From Zygnema cylindricum (taxonomy: Eukaryota > Streptophyta > Zygnematophyceae > Zygnematales > Zygnemataceae): 64,000 nt of DNA. The stretch covers positions 582,626-646,625 of the forward strand of contig JBBHKE010000836.1 of the NCBI GenBank assembly GCA_037447655.1, written 5' to 3'. The position numbers and the translations under genes are program-made. This document shows, one piece after another, positions 41,782-53,547 of the stretch. How positions within the stretch are numbered: position 1 is the first letter of the stretch; the number at the start of each line of letters is the position of its first letter. The notes beneath the pieces were generated by a model. The model had not been told where the DNA came from, ran no database searches, and saw only the letters and a list, made by a program, of their open reading frames with translations.

Positions 41782-43260
41782 CTCTAGGGTACCAATCTTG
41801 AATGGAACTGGATTCATATAATAGGAAAGTATGATGACAGGAGCTCTATGCGAAAAAAAGGTTTTGGGGGATAGTGAGTGGACGGTTGGGGCGTCCATAA
41901 GGTCTTTGAATCCCTCCAGGGTTTGGAGGAAGCAGATTCACCAGGGAAGAGGATCCACCTTCAACGGAGGAAACAAATGAAGGAGAGGTGGTGGACAAAG
42001 GAAAAGAGAAGGAGACGACCACACCAATAGCAACTGCTTCGGCATTTATGTCACCTATTCCGAGGAATAAGGAGAATGATACTGAAACCTGAGACTTCAA
42101 CAATATGGCGGCAAAGCACTTTATCCTACGCCATCTCACTCAAGGACTTGCATGTCCTCATTTGCAGGTAGAAAGGGCATCCGATCTTTGGATGGCTCTC
42201 ATAGAGATGTACCGAAGTGGTACGATTCAGCAACAACAGTTGGCTGATCAGAAAGTTAAGGAGTATGTATACAAAGGGGGGAAGATGTTGGATTTTTGCA
42301 ATGAGCTTGCTACACTCTTCATGGAGCTAAAGAGTGCGGGAAAAGATTTTAGTGAAAAAGAAAAGGTTAACTGTTTACTGATGAAGTTACCCGATGAGTT
42401 CGAGAACATAGTCAACCGTGTGCAGGACTTGCCGGACTCAAGGTGGATATGGAACTCAGTGGTAGGGATGATTCTCGTTCAAGAGAATACAATTGAGATC
42501 CGAAGGGGAGGAAAGAGTGGCCAAACCTTGGCAAGAGCGACTCATTGGAGGAACAGGGATTCCCGAAAACCGGTCGGAAACTATGGGGGTGGGGAGCACA
42601 AAAATCAGACCAACGACTTTGGACCAAGGGCTCTAAAAGGTTTATGTCATATTTGTAAGAAACGTGGGCACTATATGGCAGAGTGCACTAAGCTAACCGA
42701 GCTTCGGTTAAAGGAGGGGCAGACCGGTGGTACCCTGAGAGGAAAGAAAAAGGCCCTTGTGACACAAGTACATGAGGCGGAGTCCGAGGACGAGGACGAT
42801 GAGCTCCTTTTAGATGAGGAGTTGGAGGCAAAAAACGAGGTCGAAATTCCACGAAGGCAGAAATGTGCTTACGGTGGATTGAAAGGTGAAGCACGCTCGA
42901 TTGTAGATTCGGGTGCCTCCGTGCACATGTGTAAGGATAGGCACCTGTTCACTAAGATAAGAAAGATTCCCACCATTGAGATAGAGTACGGGGATGGGAG
43001 GATAGTCACCACTACTTTTGAAGGATCGGTAGATTTGAAAGCGTTGTGGAAGGAAAGACATCCATAGTAACATTCTCCGATGTATTGTTTATTCCGGAGC
43101 TGAACAAAAACCTCATCTCTACATCTGTATTAGATGATAAGGGTTTTTTTACTAGCACTAGAGAAGGAGTCTTTACTGCTAGTTTTGAGGAGGATGTCTA
43201 TTTCATTGCTGAGAAAGATGTTTAGGCTGATTTTAAGTAATGAAACAAAGAAACTTTACT
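41771..43260 (+). pseudogene. Copia A: gag and protease
   Basis: Gag opens at the primer-site ATG (MGPPSRVPILNGTGFI), then meets stops at 41819-41824 and a frame change. The main frame is 42105-43067, starting MAAKHFILRHLTQGLACPH. It holds the UBN2 body (LMKLPDEFENIVNRVQDLPD), basic linker, zinc knuckle CHICKKRGHYMAEC (about 42648-42690), an acidic stretch (ESEDEDDELLLDEELE), and the protease triad in IVDSGASVHMCKD. A frameshift near 43040 throws off the C-terminal half (FIPELNKNLISTSVLDDKGF). It is the most complete gag-PR in the window. Confidence 0.92.
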
Positions 43261-43282
43261 ATACTGGTGTTCATGATATTTA

Positions 43283-44360
43283 ATGTGGCATAAGAGGCTT
43301 GAGCATGTGAATCTAGATAAGTTAAGAGAGATGAAAAAGATGGGAGTGGTGGAAGGGATTCAGTTCAGTGAGAGTGATAATATAAGTGATTGTAGTGGAT
43401 GTGCTCAAGGTAAAGCACACAGATTACCCTTTCCTAAAACAGCCACCTATAAGGGAGAAAAACTTCTAGATCTAGTACACACAGATATTTGGGGACCGGC
43501 TAGAGTGCCCTCACCAAGGGGGAAGAGATTTATGATGACTATAACTGATGATTGGTCTCGGTATTCCCGAGTGTATTTTTTGAAAAACAAGTCAGAAGCT
43601 CAAGATTGTTTTAGACAATATAAAGCATGGAGCGAAAAACTCCATGAAACTCCAATCAAGAGAATACGGAGTGACAATGGTGGAGAGTATACTTCTAACC
43701 TGTTTGAGGATTTTTTGAGGGAAGATGGGGTCCAACACCAAAAGACAGTTCCAAAAAATCTGGAACAGAATGGGGTATCTGAAAGGTTAAATAGAACACT
43801 AAGTGATAGTGCTAGAAGTATGTTGTCAAATAAGAAGATAGAAAAAAGGTTTTGGGCAGAAGCAATGAACTGTGCTAATTACCTCAAAAATAGAGTTCTT
43901 ACTTCAGCTAGAAAAGATCAAACGCCTTATGAGAGATGGACAGGCCGCAAACTAGACATATCTCACTTAAAGGTTTTCGGTAGTCAAGTATTCAGTCTAG
44001 ATACAGATCGGTATAATTGGTAGCTAGATCGTAAAGGAAAACCGGGATACTTATTAGGATATGATCAGGATGTTAAAGGATATAGAGTTTACGATCTAAA
44101 AAGAGAAGATATAATCTTAGTAAAGCATCTAGTAGTTATGGATGAAGGAAAGTTTGTTGATCCTTTCAAGTATAGAAAGTCAGTAAAAATCAGATTTGAG
44201 TCAGAAAATTCAAATGACTTTGAGCTTCCTAACTATCCAGGTTTTAGAGAATATGACATTCTTGCAGGTACAAATCAGACCGAAAAGGACTCGGCTGTGG
44301 AAACTCTAGTGAAAACTCTTCCCGAAGCAGAAGACGTGGTGGAAATTGATTCGAAATAAA
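43283..44360 (+). pseudogene. Copia A: integrase and linker
   Basis: MWHKRLEHVNLDKLREMKK with DCSGCAQGKAHRLPF is the pre-integrase finger (the usual Gly-His is Glu-His). The core is complete: ITDDWSRYSR, RSDNGGEYTS and NGVSERLNRT carry the Asp-Asp-Glu triad with 35 residues between the last two. The frame stays open to 44023. A TAG stands where sister elements have Lys. 44138-44359 continues as the C-terminal linker (KHLVVMDEGKFVDPFKYRK). The catalytic core itself could be intact. Confidence 0.92.
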
Positions 44361-46093
44361 AGAATAGGGGAGAAGCTGAGTTTGTTCGAAAGAATCCACG
44401 AGAACCATCTATTCCGGCCTCAGATTTTAAGGGGGGAAGGAGAAATAGCAAAAGACTGCAAGAAAAATAGGTTAATAACAAGGTAACTAAACTATCTCAT
44501 CAAGATGAACCTCAAACTTATGGAGAGGCAATGACTTGTCTAGAAAGAAACCGGTGGAAGACAGCCATCAATGAGGAGATGGCATCAATTATGGCAGCCG
44601 ATACTTAGAAGCTGGTGGATTGTCCACCTAACTGAAAACCAATCGGTTGTCAGTGGGTTTTCAAATTAAAACTGAACCCAGATAACACAATTGAGCACTA
44701 CAAGGCCCGACTAGTGGCAAAGGGATTTACACAAAAGGAGGGAATGGACTACGAGGAAACCTTTGCCCCGGTGGTCAGATTTCCCTCCGTCCGCATACTT
44801 TTCAGACTGGCAGCAGCAAAAGACATGGAAGTGCACCAGATGGACATCAAGACAACCTTTTTGCATGGAGAATTGGAAAAGGAGATCTTCATGCGACAAC
44901 CCGAAGGGTTTCTGGAGGAAGGAGAGGAGAGTTATGTATGCCGGCTGATTAAATCTCTTTATGGTTTGAAACAGGCGCCTCGACAGTGGAATAAGAAACT
45001 TGATGAGTTTCTTACCGGTCTGGGATATATCCAGATTAGCTCAGATCACTCAATCTATGTTTTCAAAGATGAGGAAGGTTTTATATTTATTGCAATTTAT
45101 GTTGATGATTTGCTTGTTTTAAGTAAATCAATGGAAAAAATAAATAAATTGAAATCCGATCTTAAGAGTAGATTTCAAATGAAGGATATGGGGGAAGCAA
45201 AATATATTTTGGGAATTCAAGTAGAAAGAGACCGAAAAAGAAAGATTATAAGATTGACTCAAAAGGAAGCAATAGGGAACATGCTTGAAAATTTTCAAAT
45301 GGATAAAGCTTATAGTTGTACAACTCTAATGGAGTTAAAGAAGGGAAGTGAGGGAAGTGAGGATGAAGGAGTCATAGTCTTGGACGAGGAATTATCTCCT
45401 GAAGAACAGAATTTCATGCATACTATTCCTTACAGGCAAGTAGTGGTAAGTCTAATCTATTTTATGAATTGTACCCGGCCGGATTTAGCTGCAGCTGTAA
45501 GAGTGCTGAGTAGAAGTCTAAATGCTCCCACTAAGAAGGATTGGGAGGCAGCTAAGAGAGTCCTTAGATATTTGATAGGAACTAGGGATCTATGGTTGCA
45601 TTTGGGTGGGGAGAATACTAACATCACTACTTGGAGTGATGCCAGTTATGGTGATGCTCCGATGAGGAGATGCACTTCTGGAAAAGTATTATATGTGGGT
45701 GATGGGGCTTGCTGTTGGAGTAGGAAACAACAAAATGTTATTGCTCGGTCCACCATGGAGGCTGAGTATATGGCCTCTTGCTCTGCTGTAAAAGAATTGA
45801 TGTGGGTCAAGTCTTTGCTTGGTGAGCTTGGTCACCTTAAGAGTGGTGTGCACAAAATGTTTTGTGATAATCAGGCAGCAATCGCTATTTCTGCCAATCC
45901 TAAACATCATTTTAAAGCCAAACACATGGACATCAGACTCAGCTTTGTTAGAGAAAAAGTAGAAAACAAAATAATCAGTTTAGAGTACAGACCAGATAGT
46001 GAGATGGTAGCAGATATGATGACCAAACCTGTGCCTTCCCCTAAGCTAATTTTTTGCAGGGAGAAGTGTGGTCTGAAATTAAAGATTGACTAG
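44361..46093 (+). pseudogene. Copia A: RT and RNase H
   Basis: 44361-44713 has linker and RT N-terminus with stops at former Gln (EK*VNN), Trp (ADT*KLVD) and Arg (PPN*KPIG) codons. From 44714 a single 459-codon frame runs to the end: [46 protein letters not shown], the catalytic IYVDDLLVLS, IQVERDRKRKIIRLTQKEA, NCTRPDLAAAVRVLSRSL, and RNase H TTWSDASYGDAPMRR, MFCDNQAAIAI, ADMMTKPVPSPKLIFCREK. Ends KLKID, stop at 46091-46093. RT core and RNase H look intact. Confidence 0.95.
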
Positions 46094-46106
46094 AAAATAA
46101 GGGGAG

Positions 46107-47154
46107 TGTAGAAACTAATGGTTTTAAAGTATTTTCTAGGTCTGAAAAGAAATAAAGAAGCCGAGGCAGTCTATCTCTAACTTCTCTCTCCAACTCTCAA
46201 ACTTGTCGCAGTCACTGAGAAATTGGAGAGGAAGCTAGAGCCATGGCTACCTAGGCTATCTAGAGGTTTATGGGAAATATATATTAGTTAGGGGTTTATT
46301 TACTAAAAGGTATGTGACGGCCACAAGATTTGATCCTAGTACCTACCGGACGCAAGGCAGCCGGTAGCCGGTAGCCTTAGCCGTTAGGTCTTTAACTAGT
46401 GTTACGTTATATATGGTTTAATATTTAGTTAAACATTCATACGTAGGATAGGTCATTTAACTGAAACTGTTTACGGGAGACATAGATCTAGTAATGTAAA
46501 AGTACGGATTACGGTACAGATAAGAAGCCAATACCGCGCATTTATTTCTTTAGTGAAACGAATATCGCGCATGGATTTATTACGGCTACGATTAAATGTG
46601 AATTTAATAGGACGGCCGGAATTAACGCCAAGATTGCGGAAGAGGATTTTGGTGGTTTTTGGTCATCGCCACATTGGATGACACGTTGCCGAATGACATT
46701 GGATCGCGGCATCTCCGAGGATTAAGGGAGCGAATCCGAACATACCACCTTTCGACATTTAGGCCATGTCGTACAGTGTTCGTACAGAAAGTACACCGGC
46801 AGCTGTACTTTTGTGTATGGAACTGTAATCTGATAGGCTCCGTACATCAGTAGATAGAGTATGTGAGAGAGATAGGACTTAGAAGAATTAGGAGATAGGA
46901 CACTCTCTCCCAGAGAGCTTCTGTACAAAAGGTCAACTTTGACCCTCCATAACTTACTGCTCAGGGGAGCAAATTCAGAGATTCTTTTTGCTATCGACTC
47001 AAGGGATTCTTGCCTTTAGAGGGGTGATGGTGGTTAGAGAAATTGTCTACCAAGGTGGCAGTTGTTTTTGCTGAAAAACAAAGGGGTCAGGGTTATCCTA
47101 GAGGCTTCTTGGAAGATGTCCGCTCTGAGGACTTATGGAGGTCTTGGAGTTACA
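46107..47154 (+). repeat. Copia A 3' LTR
   Basis: TGTAGAAACTAATGG...GGAGTTACA directly after the purine tract. It mirrors the 5' copy, with the tRNA-like unit at about 46316-46410 (minus) and hairpins GGTCA-ACTT-TGACC and TGCTC-AGGG-GAGCA intact near 46930-46975. Followed by the GCTAT duplication. Confidence 0.93.
46316..46410 (-). other. tRNA-like unit in Copia A 3' LTR
   Basis: Same A- and B-box words as in the 5' LTR, except that the segment between them has a small rearrangement (CGCAAGGCAGCC in place of CGGCAGACACCC on the plus strand). Confidence 0.65.
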
Positions 47155-48963
47155 GCTATTAGCAAGAAAGGGAAAGTAGCAATAATAAGAATTAGAGATG
47201 ATAGCAAAATGTACCAGATCGACGTGGTTGAATATAAAGAAAATGATATTCTCTACTCCAATGTCCTGTCTGTTAATGAGCAATCTCATAAAAGATTAGG
47301 ACATATGAATTATGTTAGTCTAAAGAAAATAGTGAATTCGGGACAAGTTGATGGAGTTTCTCTCACATCTCATCCTATAAAATCATGTGATGGTTGTTCA
47401 CTTGGCAAGATCCACAAATTGCTATTTCCATAGGAAACAAACCACGGAGCGGAAAAAGTTATGTAACTCATACAGGCTGATGTTCTCGGACCTTCACAAG
47501 TGCCATCGACTTCAGGTTTCCACTTTATGGTTACATTCACAGATGACTACTTATGGTAAATCAAATTTTAGTTCATGTAGCATAAGAGTGAAGTGTTTAC
47601 TCACTTCAAACAATACAAAGCGTGGGCGGAAAAGCTTCACGGAGTTCAAATCTTGGCACTCAGATTGGATAATGATGGAGAATGCACATCAAAAGAATTT
47701 GAACAGTTCCTTATTCAAGAAGGTATAAGTCATAATCTTACGATTCCTTATACATCAGAAAAGATAGGTGTATTTGAAAGATTAAATAGGATAGTGACAG
47801 AAAGTGCTCGGTCCATGCTTGCAGATAAAGGCTAGATCTGAAATTTTAGGCTGAAGCGATTAACTACGCAGTTTACATTAAGAATAGAATTGCTTCAACA
47901 TCAGTTAGTACTACACCATATGAGCTATGGACAAGAGAAAATCTAGATTTTAGTTATTTTAAGGTCTTTGGCAGCAAGCGTTTCATTCTCCATACATCAT
48001 AGGATAGATGGAAAATGAAAGCTAAGAGCTTATCGGGCATTTTCATGGGGTATGATGACAATGAAAAAAGCTATAGAGTGTTTGTATTTGATGAAAAGAA
48101 AAGTGATTATCTATAATAATATCCAAATTAAAGATGAACAGGATTCAATTGACTTATTCAAGGTGACAAGCCAACAAGAAAAAGGGAAAGACTAGGAGTA
48201 TGTCATATTTCACCATACACAACGAGTTTCCTTCCCACATACAAGTGAAACACCTTTTCACTCGGTTCCCCTGGTGAATCCATAGCATACTTCCAAACAC
48301 TTTCCAACTCAGGCGGAGCCAGTTGTTACATGATCAGAACCAACATAGGTCACGTTTCAAAAAAGGCAGAAAAATTCCAAACTGCCATCGATTTCAGTTC
48401 GGAATTTCCTGGGGGAAGGAGATCTAGCAGCCGGTTGCAAGCAAATTCTCACTTTGCTTTTTTGTTGCTACAGAGGAGCCTCTAACTATTCAAGGGGGCT
48501 GTTTATCACCTAAGACAAATCAGTGGATCAAGGCGGCAAACGATGAAATGAAGTCTATTATGGAGGCACAAACATGGCAACTGGTGGATCTTCCTCCGGG
48601 TAGAAAAGCCATCGGCCACAAATGGGTATTCAAGGTGAAGGTGAACCGCGACGACACCATTAAAAGGTATAAGGCCAAACAAGTGGCCAAAGGGTACAAT
48701 AGAAATGAAGGTACTAACTTTGAAGAAACCTTCGTTCCAGTTGTTAGATTTCCTACTCTCAGAATTTTGCTAAGTCTAGCAGCTATAGAGAATATAGAAA
48801 TACATCAAATGGATGTTAAAACTTCTTGCATAGAGAGTTAGAGGGAACCATTTACATGAAGCAACCTGATATATATGTAGAAAAAGGAAAGGAAGAATTA
48901 GTGTGTAAACTGCTGAAATCTTTGTATGGGCTGAAACAAGCACCTAGAGAATGGAATTTGAAG
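47155..48963 (+). pseudogene. Copia B: pre-integrase, integrase, RT start
   Basis: Resumes after element A with ISKKGKVAIIRIRDDSKMYQ. The pre-integrase finger is HKRLGHMNYVSLKK plus CDGCSLGKIHKL. Integrase is broken (TDDY near 47540, LRLDNDGECT, GVFERLNR at 47770). The linker 47850-48540 has many stops. RT starts at 48548 ([45 protein letters not shown]) with a shift near 48835, then SLYGLKQAP. It is cut at 48963 by the solo LTR. Confidence 0.85.
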
Positions 48964-49297
48964 TAAAAATCTGTGGTCTCCATTGACCCACAGAATGAGC
49001 AGCCTATGTAAAGCCTCTAGGATAATATGTGCCCCTTCCACTTTCCCACTAAATAAGTGCCGCCCAGGCACACAAATATTCTGACCACCCTCACCCTTGT
49101 GAGGACAAGACTCCCTCGAGTCAAACGCAAAAAGAATCACTGAATTTGCTCCCTTGGGCTGTAAGTTATGGCTGGTCAAAGATGACCAATATAGTTACAA
49201 GCTCTCTTAGAGAGAGGTACCTAAATATCAATAAGTCTTGGTCTGCCTACTCATGACTACCTACTACTAAACCCTAGTCCAATAAGAACACTATATA

Positions 49298-49345
49298 GTA
49301 CAAGAATGTACAATAGGAGATGTACTTATTGTACAGCCATTGTAC
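49298..49345 (-). promoter_or_regulatory. GTAC cluster in C-family solo LTR
   Basis: GTAC at 49298, 49308, 49322, 49331 and 49342, next to CTATATAG on the transcription-start side. Matches 7361-7408 in the other copy. Confidence 0.5.
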
Positions 49346-49635
49346 GACATGGTCTACATGGTGACACCTGTCAAATCGGGAGCCATGGTTCCTCCTCCCA
49401 TCTTCTCGGATATCAAATAATGTGGCGCCACGTGGCACCGCGTGACGCTATCTCCAAATGACGCCAAAATCTCACTTCGCGTGGCGGCTACATTGCCCGC
49501 CGTCCGATCAAAACATATTTTACACGGTTCAGATTTGCGTACATGCATGAATTGCTCTTTTTGGTTAGTCTGCTGTTAATTAGTTGTCGCGTTAATGTTT
49601 ATATATCTTTGAAACCCGTCACGTGTATCGTTTCG

Positions 49636-49710
49636 ATAACGCCCTAGTGGATAAGGCTTACGTCTACATACTAGTTCACATACCCAGGTTCAAGTCTGGA
49701 CTTAGGCAAC
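49636..49710 (+). other. tRNA-like unit in C-family solo LTR
   Basis: CCCTAGTGGATAAGGC (A-box region, 49642-49657) and CCAGGTTCAAGTCTGG (about 49684-49699), where CCAG/CTGG still pair around the TTCAAGT loop. The most tRNA-like T-arm in the set. Antisense to the LTR. Confidence 0.72.
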
Positions 49711-49851
49711 ATTATAGTAAAATATCCTCTACTTCAAAATCTGCCACTTTCTACATATGGCGGCAGCCATGGCGTGCCTTTGATCCTTTCTCTCTTTCTT
49801 TAAAGTAAAACTAAAATAGAGAATTGAAATTTGAATTACCTCTTTTCAGCA

Positions 49852-50732
49852 TGAAGTTAGATGAATTTTTGACTGGGCTAGGTTTCAAGAGAATTTGCTC
49901 AAATCACTCTGTGTATGTTTTTCAAGGGGAGGATAGGATACTATACATTGTTGTACATGTGAATGGCTTATTATTAATAAGTAAGTGAATGGATGAAATA
50001 AACCGCATTATTGTAGCTAGTTTTGTGATGAAAGACCTGGGTGAGGTCAAGTATATCTTGGGCATACATGTAGAAAGAGCAAAAAGAAAAAGCTGATTAT
50101 GTTGACTTAGAAAGAAGCGATAGGTAATATGCAAGAAAAATTTGAAATGAAAGATGTAAAAGGATTTGTGAAGCCCATGGAATTCAGACAAAAAATGAAA
50201 GTAAGGGACTCTGATTTAGGCATGATGATAAATGATAATCTTTAGTCAGAGGAGGAAGAGTTCATGGCTTCAAAACCCATATAGACAGGTAGTTGGAAGT
50301 CTTATATATTTTATGAACTGTACAAGACTTGATGTTGAACTTGCTGGAGATGGAACTTGCTGCTCGAGCAACAAACTACAAAAGTTTACAGCTCAATCTA
50401 CAATAGAGTTAGAATATATGGGAGCAGCTTCTGCCCTCAAGGAGTTTCTATGGGTTAAGTCTGTTTTAGAAGAACTTGGCTATATGCAAATAGGCCATCA
50501 AGTTATCTGGTGTGACAACAAAGCAACCATTTCAATTACCTCTAACCCTAGTCATCACTTAAAGACCAAACACATGGATATTAGACTTCATTTTTTCAAA
50601 GAAAATATGAGTGCAAGAGTCATTAAATTGTCTTATTTACCAAATGAGAAAATGGTGGCTGACATGTTAACTAAAGCCCTTCCTGCTCCTAAGTTGCAGT
50701 TTTACAGAGAGGCTATTGGGTTTAGTGAGTAA
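49852..50732 (+). pseudogene. Copia B: RT end and RNase H
   Basis: Continues the RT from LDEFLTGLGF. The YVDD position reads VHVNGLLLI, so the catalytic Asp pair is lost. NCTRLDVELA runs straight into GDGTCCSSNKLQ, so about 240 bp covering the RNase H first Asp (SDASYGD) are deleted. The C-terminus is QVIWCDNKATISITSNPSHH, ADMLTKALPAPKLQFYREA, ending GFSE, stop at 50730-50732. A purine tract (AGATTTAGGGGAG) and the 3' LTR follow. Confidence 0.88.
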
Positions 50733-50755
50733 TCAATTCTAAAGATTTAGGGGAG

Positions 50756-51742
50756 TAAAGAAATATGAAATCTTTAGTTCAGTAGATAAGTATGTGAGGG
50801 GAGACCGAGGACTTCAAGTATTTTCCATCTAATTCGATATAATGCTTACCTTTGATAGTGTGACAGTAGCAGATAGACAGTAGAGTGTACTGTACTTCTC
50901 CAGGGACACGTATCGACAATTGAAGATGATGTAGGTATTCCAAAGTGGCGACGACACCAACATTCACATGTCACAAATCATACGAGCGGTTTCGGTGAAT
51001 CAGACGGACGAAAATTAAATCGAACATCCGGGAAAGCATTGTAAAAGATTGAAAGGAGATCGTTGACGCAGATCAATTCGACGGACGCGATTAAAGTTCG
51101 GAGCAAAATAACAAAGTGTGCCATACCCACTCAGGTTGTTCTATACCACTGATCAACATTTATCTTGACTTTTGTGATAAAAGCTGACTAAGCATCGACA
51201 ACATTAATTGTGCATAAGGTAGCTGTAAACATATGAAAAAATAATGGTTGGCGTTTAGTGCATTAGTAAATAGTGTTACACCGTCCATTTAGCAGCAAGT
51301 AGTAATTAGGGTTTTGGAAGTATGCACAGTACAATGACGTACAGATTAGATACTTTGTCGTAAGTTAGTATGGTATTGTAGTAGAATTACCTAAATTAGC
51401 ATTGACTAGTAGATACTCACTGTGAGTACTGAATTTTGGATTTAGCCAAATTCGTGATCATCCAGTCTTGAGATAAAGTTACCAAAAGGCAGTTTATTAG
51501 AAACTTGCACAAACTATATCTTATGGTTGACTAGGCCAATTGGTCAACATCTTTGGGAGTTGTCAACAAATTGTGGTTTGTGATGTGTTGCTGAATTTGA
51601 TTCAATTTAGACTTGTGTATCACTTTCTGTATCAGCTGAAAGGTTGTTGTTCGGGATGGTAATTGAAAGCTTTTGCTGACTAGATGTCTACTTCCACTAC
51701 TACTACTGGTTCCCCTCCTGCAACGGTGGTTGTAGAACAATA
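50756..51742 (+). repeat. Copia B 3' LTR
   Basis: Starts TAAAGAAATATGAAATC and ends GTTGTAGAACAATA, the partner of 38514-39484. The minisatellite resumes at the next base. Confidence 0.85.
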
Positions 51743-52103
51743 GTTAACTCTCGTATTCTTAACTTTTGTATTCTTAACTCTCGTATTCTTAACTCTCGGA
51801 GTCTTCACTCGCGTAGTCTTAACTCTTGTAGTCTTAGCTCTCGTAGTGTTAGCTCTCGTAGTCTTAGCTCCTGTAGTTTTAGCTCTTATATTCTTAACTC
51901 TCGTAGTCTTCACTCTTGTAGTCTTAACTCTTGTAATCTTAGCTCGCGTAGTCTTAACTCTTGTAGTCTTAACTCTCGTAGTCTTAACTCAGGTAGTTTT
52001 AACTCTTGTAGTCTTTACTCTCGTACACTTAACTTTTGTAGTCTTAACTCTCGTAGTCTTTACACTTGTAGGCTAAACTCTCGTAGTCTTAACTGTCGTA
52101 GTC
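51743..52103. repeat. 15-bp minisatellite, right part
   Basis: Same GTAGTCTTAACTCTC unit as 37805-38513, about 24 units, ending at the left edge of LTR K. Confidence 0.95.
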
Positions 52104-53055
52104 TGCAACTCTGAGACCTCCATTGGTCCTCAGAGTATGCAGCTCACACGAAGCCCCTAGGATAGCCCTGACCCTTTTGAGTTTCAACAAGAATAAATGC
52201 CACCTTCGCAGATGAAACCGCTGACCACCTTCACTCCTGTGAAGAGAAGACTCCCCTGAGTCAATAGCAAAAAGTATCTACGAATTTTCTCCAACAGTAA
52301 GTTATAAAGGTAAAAAATGACCTATGGTACAGGAGCTCTCTCAGAAAGAGACGGCTACCCAAAATTTGTTGAGGCCTAATCCCCTTTCTAAACCCTCGAC
52401 TACTGGTATAGATCCAATAAAAACACTATACACTACAGAAAATTACTCGAGCCGAGGTACTTTTTGTACTGCCATTTTACGACATGGCCATTCCATGGAC
52501 GCTTATCATATCCGAACTTGTCCTCATACTTTTCGGAGATTCCGCAATCCAATGTGATGCTATCACGTGTCATTTGGTGAGTGAATGACCACAAATCGCC
52601 AAAAAGTCCATTCCGCGTATTCATCGCTCACCATGGCCTTCTGATTCAGGTCGGCTTTTAATATAAGCCGTCGAACTAAATGTACGCCTCATTTTTTTTG
52701 TATGACATTTATTGTACAACGAGGTTCTATGCACTTAAGTCTGTTGCGTCTGTTAAATGAAATGTTCATCTCGTAAATATTTAAATAGTTGTAAAACCCT
52801 ATGTATCTCAAAATAAGTCCAATACTATTGGGCAAAGCTACTAGATACCGGCCAATTTGACGAATAGAGGGTACCTGGATCAAATCTTGGATCCGGCAGC
52901 CTTTTTGGTAAGGATGACTTGCTTTGCAGTATATCTCTTTCAAAGGCTTAGGCAGCCATGGCTCAAACTCCCTCTCTGGTCTTCTGTAACTACGACAAGT
53001 GTAAAAACTTGAGAGAGAGGAGTTGGAGGTAGGCTGCTTCAACTTCTTTTATTTT
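52104..53055 (-). repeat. LTR K, Copia, solo or truncated
   Basis: The minus strand ends ...GGAGGTCTCAGAGTTGCA at 52104, as in F. It contains the hairpin zone, GTAC words near 52465 and 52475, an antisense tRNA-like unit, and GCAGCCATGGCTC at about 52951-52965. No coding sequence is attached. The right limit is blurred against the next LTR. Confidence 0.7.
52830..52905 (+). other. tRNA-like unit in LTR K
   Basis: ATTGGGCAAAGCTACTAG (A-box region) and GGTACCTGGATCAAATCTTGG (B-box region). Antisense to the LTR. Confidence 0.6.
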
Positions 53056-53545
53056 TTTTGTTCTACAACCACTAGAGTAGGGGGTGAAGCAACTGTAGTA
53101 GTAGAAATAGACATAATTCACTTCACATAAGCTAACCAAGAATCCTACCAAACAGCTGTTTTTTACAGCTCACTAAATCTGACACAGTTTTCCAAACTGC
53201 TTCAAACTATGCCATAGTATAGAATATCACAAAGACTAACAACTCCCAAAGTTTCTACCGAATTGATTCAGCATACACCAAGATATACAACTCAAAGGTT
53301 CCCAAAAACAGTCAACAGATTACACAGTCTGGAAGTCTGGGTACATAAAATGTTCTACGTTCTAAGTCTTATACTCGTAGTGAGTTTCTTATCCTAGTTG
53401 TCTTTTAACATAGTTATGTACCTCAAATACAAGTGTTCTTCAGAGATAGGTCTAAAAACCAAAGTGCCACTAAGATCTAAGTACTCTTAATCACGCTAAA
53501 GTTAATCTATCAGTGTACAATCAATATTACTGAGAGATCACCACT
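53056..53545 (-). repeat. B/D-type LTR fragment, antisense
   Basis: The minus strand resembles the last 480 bp of the D 3' and B LTRs: ATGTCTATTTCTACTACTAC then GTGGTTGTAGAAC at its end, and CTTTGGGAGTTGTTAG inside. It is joined directly to the methyltransferase codons of Gypsy N at about 53545, so that element lost its 5' side here. Confidence 0.65.
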
Positions 53546-53547
53546 AA

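Larger units (their letters stand above)
40712..47154 (+). mobile_element. Copia element A, nearly complete
   Basis: 6.4 kb with two LTRs of about 1,050 bp, a primer site, gag-PR-IN-RT-RNaseH in order, a purine tract (AAAATAAGGGGAG) and a perfect GCTAT duplication. It is inserted in the protease/pre-integrase region of element B. By eye the two LTRs differ at roughly 5% over the first 215 bp, so it is not a very recent insertion. About five stops and one or two frameshifts remain. Confidence 0.95.
48964..49851 (-). repeat. Solo LTR, Copia C family, inside element B
   Basis: The minus strand begins TGCTGAAAAGAGG (right end) and ends ...CCACAGATTTTTA. It matches 6853-7744 throughout. The duplication TGAAG is present on both sides (48959-48963 and 49852-49856), which splits the RT codons that read WNLKLDEFL before insertion. 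No internal sequence remains, so this is a true solo LTR. Confidence 0.9.
38514..51742 (+). mobile_element. Copia element B, nested host of A and a solo LTR
   Basis: LTRs at 38514-39484 and 50756-51742 frame gag, protease, integrase, RT and RNase H. The internal region is interrupted by element A (40712-47154) and by an inverted C-family solo LTR (48964-49851). It landed in the 15-bp minisatellite, which continues on both sides. The flanks CTTAA and GTTAA look like a target duplication with one change. Without the two insertions it would be about 5.9 kb. Confidence 0.88.
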
